From: Mycolicibacter kumamotonensis
GTDB taxonomy: Bacteria > Actinomycetota > Actinomycetes > Mycobacteriales > Mycobacteriaceae
NCBI RefSeq assembly: GCF_002086285.1
Contig: NZ_MVHU01000002.1
Span: forward strand, 124,001 to 188,000
Length of the DNA: 64,000 bases
Reading direction: 5' to 3'
Under the pieces are notes generated by a model. The model was not told where the DNA came from and did not search any database. It worked only from the letters and a program-made list of their open reading frames with translations. Shown piece after piece: positions 38,729 to 49,696 of this stretch (positions are counted from its first letter, which is position 1; the number at the start of each line of letters is the position of its first letter). Made by a program: the position numbers and the translations under genes.

Positions 38729-38763
38729 ACATACAGTCCGAATGTCACATACAACTTGTATGT
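38729..38763. promoter_or_regulatory. Tandem TetR operators between regulator and MFS exporter
   Basis: ACATACAACTTGTATGT (38747-38763) is a perfect 17-bp palindrome with 8-bp arms. Next to it, separated by one base, ACATACAGTCCGAATGT (38729-38745) is a weaker copy with the same ACATACA left arm and ATGT end. The pair is typical of cooperative TetR binding and lies between the divergent starts at 38696 and 38858. Confidence 0.75.
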
Positions 38764-38857
38764 CGATCGGGCCGGGTCGCCTCTGTGGAGCTGACTCGGG
38801 GAGGGGGTTCGCCGTCACGGTGTTACAGGACATCCGCACGCGGATCCCGGTGATTGC

Positions 38858-40532
38858 ATGAGCGCGTCAACGCTGTTGCCGGACGTGGAATCGGCCGCGC
38901 CGGCGGTCGACGAGGACCAGCCTCTCGCCGCGCCACCGGCTCCCGACACCGACTCGGTCATCGACCGGGGCACCCCCGCGCCGCAGCCGCTATTGAGCGC
39001 TGGGTCGCGGCGCTGGCTGCTGGTCGTGTGCTCGCTGGGTGTCCTGCTGGTGATCTCGTCGGTGGTGTCGCTCAACGCCGCGCTGGGCGCAATGGCGGTC
39101 GATACCGGGGCCACGCAATCCCAGCTGACGTGGATCGTCGACGGCTACACCCTGGTGATGGCCTGCCTGTTGTTGCCCGCGGGCGCGTTGGGTGATCGTT
39201 ACGGACGCCGCGGCGCGCTGCTGGTGGGGATGGCCATCTTCGCCGACGCTTCGCTCGCGCCGGTATTGATCAGCAGCAGTCCCGTGGGGCTGATCGTGGC
39301 CCGGATGATCGCCGGCGTCGGTGCCGCCGCCATCCTGCCCGCCACCCTGTCATTGCTGACCACCGCGTTTCCCGAAGACGAGCGCAACAAGGCGGTCGGT
39401 ATCTGGGCGGGCGTGTGCGCATCGAGCGCGCTGGTCGGTTTTACAGGTACCGCACTTCTAACCCAATTCGGGTCCTGGACAACGATATTCTGGGCATTCG
39501 CGGTCGCCGCAATACTGCTGTACATCCTGGCACTCAGCATCCCGTCATCGAAAGACCCCGACGCCACCCCGATCGACTGGTGGGGTGCGCTGCTGATCGC
39601 CGCGGCCGTGGCGGTGTTCGTCTACAGCGTGATCGAAGCTCCGCTGCGAGGTTGGAGTGATGGCCTGGTGGTGGGCGGCCTGGTCACGGGAACGGCGCTT
39701 GGACTGTTGTTCGGATGGGTCGAACTCCGCCTGACCCACCCACTGTTGGACGTGCGGGTGTTTCGGCGCCCCGACATGCTCAGCGGTTCCATCGGCATCA
39801 CCACGATGTTCTTCGCCATCTTCGGCTTCTTCTTCCTGGTTATGCAGTACATGCAGCTTGTCGTGGGATACAGCGCCATGCAGACGGCGATCGCGTTGTG
39901 CCCGTTGGCGGTACCGCTATTGTTCCTGGCTGCACTGACCCCGTGGTATCTACCACGTCTGGGGCTGCGGATCTCGCGTTGCAGGCGGACTGGGCATCTT
40001 GGCGGCCGGACTGTTCTGTATGCGTTTGGTCCACGTCGATTCCAGCTATTTCGACCTGGCTTGGCCTTTGGTCGTCTTGAGTTCCGGGATGGGCCTGTGC
40101 AACGCGCCTTCGACCACCGCTATCACCGGAGCCGTCCCGCACAACAAACAGGGCGTGGCTTCGGCCGTCAACGACGCCACCAGAGAAGTCGGCGGCGCGC
40201 TGGGCATCGCACTGGCCGGTTCGACGCTTGCGGCCGGTTACAGCAAGGCGCTTACCCCGGCCGTCAGTGTCTACCCCGACGAGATCCAAGAGCTGTCCCT
40301 GGGCTCACTTGCCCAGGCATTCGCCATCGCGGATCGGCTCGGGCCGACTGGAGAACGTTTACGGGTCGACGCCAAGTACGCATTCGTCGAGGCGATGGAC
40401 ACGTCGCTGTTGATGCTCGGCGGTGTCGCCCTGGCCGCCGCGGTGGTTGTTGCGATCTGGGCCCCCGGTGTCTCGGGTCTGCAATACGAGATTCTGCGTC
40501 GAGCGGCGTATCGTGGCCGCCACCGACGGTGA
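38858..40532 (+). pseudogene. MFS drug exporter (EmrB/QacA type), frameshifted
   Basis: The first frame from ATG 38858 gives about 370 residues of a 14-helix DHA2 transporter: helix 1 (WLLVVCSLGVLLVISSVVSLNAAL), motif A (GALGDRYGRRGALL), motif C-like (ARMIAGVGAAAILPATLSL). Near 39970-39985 the similarity leaves this frame after LPRLGLRISR. It continues one frame over as VAGGLGILAAGLFCMRLVHVD to the stop at 40532, including the last helices (GGVALAAAVVVAIWA). The change corresponds to one inserted base or two deleted ones. It is either a recent pseudogene or a sequencing error. The truncated first frame stays open by chance to 40705. Confidence 0.85.
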
Positions 40533-40561
40533 CACTGGAGGGCTGCGGCGACCGGTTCTGC

Positions 40562-41350
40562 CTACTTGCCCCGCCCGGCATCGCGCAGAGCCGCGGCCGC
40601 TCCGCCCAAAAACGGGGTGATGATGTCTACCGGCAACGGGAAGACCACGGTCGAATTCTGGTCAGCGCCGAGCTCCAAAAGGGTTTGCAGGTAACGCAGT
40701 TGTAGCGACGCGGGATTGCGCGACAGTGTCTCGGCGGCCTGGCTCAGTTCCTCGGAGGCCTGCAGCTCGCCGCGGGCGTTGATGACCTTCGCCCGGCGTT
40801 CACGCTCGGCCTCGGCCTCCCGGGCCATGGCGCGCTGCATCGACTCCGGGATCTCCACATCCTTGATCTCGACCACCCGGACCTGCACGCCCCACGGTTC
40901 GGTCTGCTTGTCGATGATGGTACGCAGGTCTGCGTTGAGGTCGTCACGGTGCGCCAGCAGGGTGTCCAGGTCGGCTCGGCCCAGCAGTGAGCGCAGTGTC
41001 GTCTGGGCGATCTGGGAGGTGGCCACGGCGTAGTTCTCCACCGCCAGAATCGCTTTGAGCGGATCGACCACCTGGAACATCACCACCGCGTTCACTCGGG
41101 CTGGGACGTTGTCGCGGGTGATCACCTCCTGCGGGGGGATGGTGAGCGTCACGACCCGCTCGTCGACGCGGATCATCTTGTCCACCAAAGGGATCAGAAA
41201 CCGAAGGCCGGGCTGGTAGAGGGGCCGGGCGTGGCCCACCCGGAAGACGACGCCCCGTTCGTATTCCGGCAGCACTTTGATGGAGAAGTACGCCAGGACG
41301 GGCAGCGCCACGATCACGATCACCGCAACGGTGATGAGCCCTTCACTCAC
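40562..41350 (-). CDS. SPFH/stomatin (slipin) family membrane protein
   Basis: A 262-residue slipin-type protein with one N-terminal membrane helix (residues about 5-25), an SPFH/band 7 domain (VLPEYERGVVFRVGHARPLYQPGLRFLIP) and an Ala/Glu-rich coiled-coil (SMQRAMAREAEAERERRAKVINARGE). Such proteins form oligomeric membrane scaffolds. The start overlaps the upstream gene by 4 bp, so it is the last gene of a norB transcript. A role in stabilising the NO reductase membrane complex is inference. Confidence 0.88.
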   Translation of the reverse strand: MSEGLITVAVIVIVALPVLAYFSIKVLPEYERGVVFRVGHARPLYQPGLRFLIPLVDKMIRVDERVVTLTIPPQEVITRDNVPARVNAVVMFQVVDPLKAILAVENYAVATSQIAQTTLRSLLGRADLDTLLAHRDDLNADLRTIIDKQTEPWGVQVRVVEIKDVEIPESMQRAMAREAEAERERRAKVINARGELQASEELSQAAETLSRNPASLQLRYLQTLLELGADQNSTVVFPLPVDIITPFLGGAAAALRDAGRGK

Positions 41351-41988
41351 TTAGGTGCTGCCTTCCTCGTGCTGTCGGAGAACCCGCCCCACCGGGTGGA
41401 GTACCGGTCGATGGCGGCTTCGGCCTGCACGGCCCGCGCCTGCGCGTCGGCCGGATGCGGTGTCTCATCGGGTGCGTTGGCCGGAGTGTTCCACAGATGG
41501 CGCACCAGCGGGGACCCGCCGGCCAGCACGATCGCGATCGCGGCGCCCAGCACCGCCACATCGGCGGGCCGGTGGTTGGCGAACAGCGTCGCCAGCGGCA
41601 TGATCACCCCGAATCCGGCCACCGCACAGGCGATCCCCCGGTGGAACCGGCCGGCCTCCGAGTGCGGCCACGGGTCCACCGGCCGGCTGATCTCCCGACC
41701 GTGATCCGAGGTGGTGCAGGTCTCCTTGACCGGGCAGGAGTTGCAGATCGACGGCGTCGCGCGGTAGCGCATCACCCGGTCGGCCCGGTCGAACGAGGTG
41801 GGCCAGAGCCACTGGTCCTGCGGGCACTTCCAGGCGTCGTGGTCCTCGTGGTAGACGAACTTTCCGGTGCGCCACTGGGCGGCGCGTTCGGAGGTCCGCT
41901 TGGCCATGGTGTCGAAGCCCCATGCGAAGACGAGCAGGAGCAGGGCGTAGCCGGATATCAGCCACACCCACGCTCCCGGCATCGTCAT
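41347..41988 (-). CDS. Membrane protein with a transposase-like zinc-ribbon segment
   Basis: A 213-residue protein of unknown function, cotranscribed with norB (6-bp gap). It has three predicted membrane helices (about 6-25, 117-137, 143-158). Between the first two is a Cys-rich segment: C55 in WKCPQDQWLWP, then C82, C85 and C91 in ICNSCPVKETCTTSDHGR. The pattern C-P-x-G/D-x2-L, RYRA, C-x2-CP-x-K-x2-CT, GR closely resembles the zinc-binding insertion of IS1182-type DDE transposases. No DDE catalytic core is present, so it is not a transposase. It may be a metal- or redox-sensitive NorB accessory protein. Confidence 0.75.
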   Translation of the reverse strand: MTMPGAWVWLISGYALLLLVFAWGFDTMAKRTSERAAQWRTGKFVYHEDHDAWKCPQDQWLWPTSFDRADRVMRYRATPSICNSCPVKETCTTSDHGREISRPVDPWPHSEAGRFHRGIACAVAGFGVIMPLATLFANHRPADVAVLGAAIAIVLAGGSPLVRHLWNTPANAPDETPHPADAQARAVQAEAAIDRYSTRWGGFSDSTRKAAPK

Positions 41989-41993
41989 CGTCG

Positions 41994-44330
41994 TCAGCTC
42001 TTCGTGTCGGCGGACTCGGTACCGGCCGTGACCGAGGTGTAGAGCGGGTGCTCGGGCAACTCCTCGACGGTCTCACCGGAGCGGAAGTGGCGCAGCGCGG
42101 TCCAGGCGATCCAGCAGAACGGCAGCACCCCGCCGACGATGACGATCAGGTCGCCCGGCAGCCGCAGCCACTCCAGCAGCGCGTTGCCCGGCTTGGTGAT
42201 GTAGCCCAGGGACCGCGCCTCGAAATAGCCGGCGTTGACCGAGTGGAACAACTGCAGCACACCCAGCGGCAGCAGTGTGATGAACACCATCCAGGCCAGG
42301 CCGATGTTCATGCCCCAGAAGGAGATTCGGGCCAGCTTGTGGGGCCACTTGTCCGCCGGGATCACGTACCGGAAGGCGAACATCGCCAGCGCCACCGCGA
42401 GCATGCCGTAGACCCCGAACATCGCCGCGTGCGCGTGGTTGGCCGTCAGTGCGGTGCCGATCTCGTAGTAGGACACCACCGGAAGGTTCACCAGGAAACC
42501 GAAGATGCCCGCCCCCAGGAAGTTCCAGAATCCGACCGCGACCAGGAACATCACCGCCCAGCGCGCCGGGAAGTTGTGCTGGCCACCGGCCTCCTGACGC
42601 GCACCCAGCTGCAGGAATGCCCAGGCCTCCACGGTCAGGAAGGTCAGCGGGATCACCTCGGCGGCCGAGAAGAACGCGCCCAGCGCCATGTGCTCCACCG
42701 GGGTGCCGGAGAAGTACAGGTGGTGCATGGTGCCGATCACGCCACCGGCGGAGTACAAGATGATGTCGAGCAGGATCACCAGCAGCGCAACGCGTTCGCG
42801 CACCACCCCGAGCTGGACGAAGATGTAGGCCACCATCGCCGTGGTGAACAGCTCCAGGAAGTCCTCGACCCACAGGTGCACCATCCAGAAGCGCCAGAAG
42901 TCGGCGACCGAGAAGTGGGTGTCGCTGCCGGCGAGCAAGCTGACCGCATAGAAGCTCGGGATGGCCAGACCGGTGAAGAAGAACAGCCAGGGCAGGTTCA
43001 TCTTCGAGGTGGTCGCCAGCTTCGCGCGCATGCCGCGCCAGATGATGAAGATCCACAGGAACAACCCGACGATCAGCAGCACCTGGAACAGCCGCGGCAG
43101 GTCCAGGAACTCCCACTGCTGGGAGAGCGCGGTGCCCGGCTTGATCACCCCGAAGATCGACAGCGCCTCGAACGCCAGGGATCCGAAGACCACGACCGCG
43201 AGCGCCCCGAGCAGGCCGTAGACCAGCACCGATTGCTTTCCGGGCTCGCGGCGGGTGATGAACGGCACCAGGAAGATGCCGCCGGCCAAAAACGCCGCCG
43301 CGGTCCAGAACAGCGACAACTGCAGGTGCCAGGTTCGGGCCAGGTTGTAGGGCAGGATCTTGGCCAGGTCGATTCCGTAGAACGCCGACAGGTCGGCGCG
43401 GTAGTGCTCGACGGCGCCGCCCAACAGCGTCTGCGCCAGGAACAGCACCGCGACGACGGCGAAGATCCAGATCGCGGCCCGCTGCGAGCGGGTCAACGGC
43501 ACGTCGCCGGGCTGGCGGAACTCCAGCTTGGTCATCTCGGTGCCGTGCCAGCCGATGTTCTGGCTCCAGCGGCCGTAGACGGTGAACATGATCCCGATGC
43601 CGCCCAGGAGCGCGATCAACGACAGCATCGACCACACCACCACCGATCCGGTGGGGCCGTTGTCGACGCGGGGCTCCGAGGGCCAGTTGTTGGTGTAGCT
43701 GTAGGTGTGGCCGGGCCGGTCGGCGGCCGAGGCCCAGGCGGTCCAGGCGAAGAACGCGGTGAGGTCGCGGATCTCACCGGGGTCGGTGATCATGCGCGGC
43801 AGCAGGCCGTACTTGGTGGAGTCTTCGCCGAAGTATTCGGCGTAGTGGCGCTGGATGTCGGTGAAGGCCCGGGCCTGCTTGTCGGTGAAGACCAGGGTGC
43901 CGGTGTCGGCGTTGTAGCGGTTGGTCCGGAACTCGGCGACCACCTCATTGTGCGGGTCGGGCACGCCTTGTGCCTGGAACTGGCCGGCCACGTTCTCGGT
44001 GGCCAGCCGCAGGTACTCGGCGGTGTAGTCCGGGCCGAGGTAGGCGCCGTGGCCCAGCACCGACCCGTACTGCATCAGCCCGCGGGCCTGGAACAGCTCC
44101 TGCCCGCGGGTGATGTCGTCGCCGGTGAACAGTTGCCGGCCCGTCTCGGTGACGACCTTGTCCGGCATCGGCATCGATGCGGTGTAGGTGCGATAGGCCA
44201 GGATCCCCATCACCAGGAACCCGAAGATCATCACGAGTGCCACGCCCTGGGCCCAGCCCTTGCCGACCAGCGCCCCGGCGCGGCCGGAATCGCCGGTGGG
44301 CGTGCCCATCTGTGTCGATTTGGTGGTCAT
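41994..44330 (-). CDS. norB: Quinol-dependent nitric oxide reductase (qNOR)
   Basis: A 778-residue haem-copper-superfamily enzyme of the single-subunit qNOR type. An N-terminal helix and a periplasmic cytochrome c-like domain without haem (GRQLFTGDDITRGQELFQARG) precede about 12 helices. Metal ligands are visible: HLWVEDFLELF (FeB His and the catalytic Glu), GTMHHLYFSG (FeB His pair) and NHAHAAMFGVYG (haem ligands). It reduces NO to N2O with quinol electrons, so it detoxifies NO. The ATG at 44330 begins MTTKSTQMG. It heads norB, the zinc-ribbon protein and the SPFH gene. Position next to the NO-sensing Dos locus suggests shared control. Confidence 0.95.
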   Translation of the reverse strand: MTTKSTQMGTPTGDSGRAGALVGKGWAQGVALVMIFGFLVMGILAYRTYTASMPMPDKVVTETGRQLFTGDDITRGQELFQARGLMQYGSVLGHGAYLGPDYTAEYLRLATENVAGQFQAQGVPDPHNEVVAEFRTNRYNADTGTLVFTDKQARAFTDIQRHYAEYFGEDSTKYGLLPRMITDPGEIRDLTAFFAWTAWASAADRPGHTYSYTNNWPSEPRVDNGPTGSVVVWSMLSLIALLGGIGIMFTVYGRWSQNIGWHGTEMTKLEFRQPGDVPLTRSQRAAIWIFAVVAVLFLAQTLLGGAVEHYRADLSAFYGIDLAKILPYNLARTWHLQLSLFWTAAAFLAGGIFLVPFITRREPGKQSVLVYGLLGALAVVVFGSLAFEALSIFGVIKPGTALSQQWEFLDLPRLFQVLLIVGLFLWIFIIWRGMRAKLATTSKMNLPWLFFFTGLAIPSFYAVSLLAGSDTHFSVADFWRFWMVHLWVEDFLELFTTAMVAYIFVQLGVVRERVALLVILLDIILYSAGGVIGTMHHLYFSGTPVEHMALGAFFSAAEVIPLTFLTVEAWAFLQLGARQEAGGQHNFPARWAVMFLVAVGFWNFLGAGIFGFLVNLPVVSYYEIGTALTANHAHAAMFGVYGMLAVALAMFAFRYVIPADKWPHKLARISFWGMNIGLAWMVFITLLPLGVLQLFHSVNAGYFEARSLGYITKPGNALLEWLRLPGDLIVIVGGVLPFCWIAWTALRHFRSGETVEELPEHPLYTSVTAGTESADTKS

Positions 44331-44417
44331 GGACGGGGACGCTAACAGCGTCGCGGAGCAAATACCGTCGATCTGTTAGGGACCTCACGGTTTTGGGGTC
44401 TGGCGACAGGGTCGCCG

Positions 44418-44431
44418 TGGACTAAATACCC
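44418..44431. promoter_or_regulatory. DosR-like box upstream of norB
   Basis: TGGACTAAATACCC matches the palindromic DosR consensus GGGACT-WW-AGTCCC at 11 of 14 positions, with one perfect GGACT half. It lies 88 bp upstream of the norB start. A second partial half-site, TTAGGGACCT (44376-44385), lies closer to norB. DosR control of norB would fit its function but is inferred. Confidence 0.4.
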
Positions 44432-44432
44432 C

Positions 44433-44461
44433 TTGACATGGGGATACTACATAGCGTAGTA
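44433..44461. promoter_or_regulatory. Promoter-like TTGACA with palindromes between norB and comF
   Basis: TTGACA (44433-44438) reads toward comF. CCCC and GGGG arms flank it (44429-44432 and 44440-44443). The perfect inverted repeat TACTAC-N5-GTAGTA (44445-44450 and 44456-44461) lies where a -10 element would be. The AT content is unusual for the region. The binding protein is unknown. The palindrome could serve norB, comF or both. Confidence 0.45.
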
Positions 44462-44508
44462 GCAATTTTCGGGGCCGGTCTGTCGGTGCCCGGTGGCAGT
44501 CTCGGCAG

Positions 44509-45171
44509 GTGCTCGACGCTGGATTGGATCTGGTGCTTCCCCGGCAGTGCGGTGGTTGCGGCGCCCCGGCGACGCGATGGTGCGCCGACTGCGCGGCGCA
44601 GCTCGCCGTCGGGCCCGGCGAGCCCCGCCTGGCCAGCCCTCGGCTCGACCCGCAGGTGCCGGTGTTCGCGCTGGGCCGCTACGCCGGAGCCCGCCGGCAG
44701 GCGATCGTCGCGGTGAAAGAGCACGGGCGCACCGATCTCATCGCACCGCTGGCGTTGACACTGGCCGTCGCGCTGCAGCGGCTGCTGTGCTGGCGGATGC
44801 TCGATTCGCCCCTGACGATCGTCCCCGCGCCCACCCGGCGCAGCGCCGCCCGGCAGCGCGGCGGAGACCCGATCGGTCGGATCGCGGTCGCGGCGTCGGC
44901 GGGACATCCCGGCGTGACGGTGGCGCCGGCGCTGCGGATGCGGGCACTGACCCGGGACTCGGTCGGCCTGGGCAGCGGCGCCCGCGAACGCAACATCGCC
45001 GGCCGGGTGCTGTTGAACCGGCGCCGGCTGCCGGTCGCCGCCGGTCGCGGCGGTGACGTCCTGATCGTCGACGACGTCGTCACCACCGGCGCCACCCTGG
45101 CCGAGTCGGTGCGGGTGCTGCGTCGTGGCGGGGTTCGGGTGGCCGCCGCGCTGGTGATCGCGGCGGCTTGA
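44509..45171 (+). CDS. comF: ComF family phosphoribosyltransferase-like protein
   Basis: A 220-residue ComF-type protein (Rv3242c, 213 aa). The N-terminal zinc ribbon is CGGCGAPATRWCADC, and the C-terminal PRPP-binding loop is VLIVDDVVTTGATLAE. ComF proteins are linked to DNA uptake in other bacteria. In mycobacteria the role is not established. The GTG start at 44509 is chosen from the conserved start LDAGLDLVLPRQCGGCG. Confidence 0.9.
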   Translation: MLDAGLDLVLPRQCGGCGAPATRWCADCAAQLAVGPGEPRLASPRLDPQVPVFALGRYAGARRQAIVAVKEHGRTDLIAPLALTLAVALQRLLCWRMLDSPLTIVPAPTRRSAARQRGGDPIGRIAVAASAGHPGVTVAPALRMRALTRDSVGLGSGARERNIAGRVLLNRRRLPVAAGRGGDVLIVDDVVTTGATLAESVRVLRRGGVRVAAALVIAAA

Positions 45172-45306
45172 TGCCGACCCGGCCACCAACTGGCAACGGG
45201 TGCGTCAAACCGGTGGCACGTATCGGGCGGCATGGCTACGGTCGTCATCAAGGGACGGGGAACCGTGGGAGTACGTGGTCGAGACGACGAAAGAAGAGTG
45301 TCGAGC

Positions 45307-46026
45307 ATGGTTAGTCAATTCGTGGAAACCAGCCGTACGCCGGTCGATGCCGACGAGAGCCCCGATCAGTCGGGGCGTGCCGAAATCGTGGTCAAGGGCC
45401 GTAACGTCGAGATCCCGGACCACTTCCGCGTCTATGTGTCGCAGAAGCTGGCGCGCCTGGAGCGGCTGGACCGATCCATTCGACTGTTCGACGTCGAGCT
45501 CAAGCACGCGAACAACCGCCGGCAGCGAAAATCCTGCCAGCAGATCGACATCACCGCGCACGGCCGCGGGCCGGTGGTGCGGGGCGAGGCCCGCGCCAAC
45601 AGCTTCTACGCGGCGTTCGAGGCCGCGATCGACCGCCTGGAGAGCCGGTTGCGTCGCGGCAAGGACCGCCGCAACGTCTCCTACGGCGACAAGACCCCGG
45701 TCTCGGTGGCCGAGGCGACCGGGTCCACCGCGCTGGACCCGGAGTTCCTGGCGGCGGCGTTCGACCGCGACGGCACCGCCGAGCCGGACCGCCGCGCCGG
45801 GGCCGGACCGGCCGACGGCGGGCTGTCTGTCGACCACGACCACGAGCCGGGCCGGATCGTGCGCATCAAGGAGCATCCGGCGACGCCGATGTCCGTCGAT
45901 GACGCGCTGTATGAGATGGAGCTGGTCGGCCACGACTTCTTCCTGTTTCACGACAAGGAGACCGACCAGCCGTCGGTGGTCTATCGACGCCACGCCTACG
46001 ACTACGGCCTGATCCGGTTGGTCTGA
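45307..46026 (+). CDS. hpf: Long ribosome hibernation-promoting factor
   Basis: A 239-residue long HPF/RaiA protein (Rv3241c, 213 aa). The N-terminal ribosome-binding domain contains EIVVKGRNVEIPDHFRVYVSQKLARLERL. The C-terminal dimerisation domain ends PSVVYRRHAYDYGLIRLV. It inactivates ribosomes, by 100S formation or 70S protection, in slow or non-growing cells. The ATG at 45307 has GAAGAG eight bases upstream; a GTG at 45299 is possible. The 135-bp gap upstream shows no clear promoter. Confidence 0.93.
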   Translation: MVSQFVETSRTPVDADESPDQSGRAEIVVKGRNVEIPDHFRVYVSQKLARLERLDRSIRLFDVELKHANNRRQRKSCQQIDITAHGRGPVVRGEARANSFYAAFEAAIDRLESRLRRGKDRRNVSYGDKTPVSVAEATGSTALDPEFLAAAFDRDGTAEPDRRAGAGPADGGLSVDHDHEPGRIVRIKEHPATPMSVDDALYEMELVGHDFFLFHDKETDQPSVVYRRHAYDYGLIRLV

Positions 46027-46145
46027 GCCGGCCCGAACACCTCTCCGACGCGGCAAAGCCGGGCACCGCGGCGGTGTCGCCTACCATGGGTGACGCTCGT
46101 AATGCGCAAGACCGTAATGCCGAAGACTGAGTAGGGGACATAGCC

Positions 46146-48917
<2,772 letters not shown>

Positions 48918-48942
48918 TTCGGCCTGCAACAGCGCGAAGCCC

Positions 48943-49473
48943 TCAGCCGATGTGCAGGGCGACGATCTGCCAGGCCGTGACACCGCCGGGCCCGGCGACC
49001 CGCTCGATGCGGCAGGCCAGCGCATGCGTACGCCGGCCACGCCGGTAGGTGCCGAACGCCTCGACGGCGGTGGCGGGCTCGGAGGGTCCGGCCGGTTGGA
49101 CGCGCACCCGCTGCAGTGTCGCCAGCCCGCCCCGGGCCGCCGCTGCGCCCGGGCGCAGCGACCGCACCGATTCGGCGAGCCCGGCGGCGAGCAGTGGATG
49201 CAGGTGTTTCGCCGGGCGGCGCTGGTCCACGACCTCCAGGACCCGGCGCAGCGCGGCATCGGCGAACACGGCGGCCGACTGCAGCGCCTCCGGCAGCCCG
49301 CCGCGCGCGGGCCGGTCCGCCCGCATTCCCGGCGGATGACCGCGGCGGGGTCGCGACAGCGGTGCCGATGCCCGCTGCACCGGCCGGCGCGGTACCACCG
49401 CGCGGGCCGGTGGTTCGAAGTCGATCACCGGCGCGACGGTCGAGCGCACGGCTGGGGTGGGGTCGGCGGTCAT
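48943..49473 (-). CDS. Rv3235-family protein of unknown function
   Basis: A 176-residue Ala/Arg/Pro-rich protein, convergent with secA1 (25-bp gap). The start is the ATG of MTADPTPAVRS at 49473. The first about 60 residues look disordered. The second half has a compact domain (ALRRVLEVVDQRRPAKHLHPLLA and a terminal VTAWQIVALHIG strand). It matches the Rv3235 family, which sits at the same place in M. tuberculosis. Relatives in other actinobacteria are also found near secA, but no function is known. Confidence 0.82.
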   Translation of the reverse strand: MTADPTPAVRSTVAPVIDFEPPARAVVPRRPVQRASAPLSRPRRGHPPGMRADRPARGGLPEALQSAAVFADAALRRVLEVVDQRRPAKHLHPLLAAGLAESVRSLRPGAAAARGGLATLQRVRVQPAGPSEPATAVEAFGTYRRGRRTHALACRIERVAGPGGVTAWQIVALHIG

Positions 49474-49696
49474 GGCAGCTCTCCACGGTCGATCCGATCG
49501 GACGGTCCTGCTGGAGAGTGGCAGGTGTCCGGAGATCATCGCACAATCGCGGCATGGCCGTATTCGCGTGCGCGGCCGGGCCGTATCCGCGTGCGCTGCG
49601 CGGCTCGGGCGGGCTACCGTGGGCGGCAGTGTTTTTCTCCGGTTCGGGGTGCCCGCAGCGCCCATTCGGATCGAGACAGTAGGGAGGACGGGCCGC

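Noticed and set aside
39999..40532. A separate gene after the MFS exporter
   Set aside because: It contains only the last transporter helices and starts without a ribosome site, so it is the frameshifted end of the same gene.
41922..44345. An 807-codon + strand frame opposite norB
   Set aside because: His/Gln/Gly-rich translation without domains; norB on the other strand has all catalytic motifs.
44427..44446. A CsoR-type copper operator (TACCCC/GGGGATA)
   Set aside because: The arms match only in CCCC/GGGG and the outer bases are out of register; no copper gene is adjacent.
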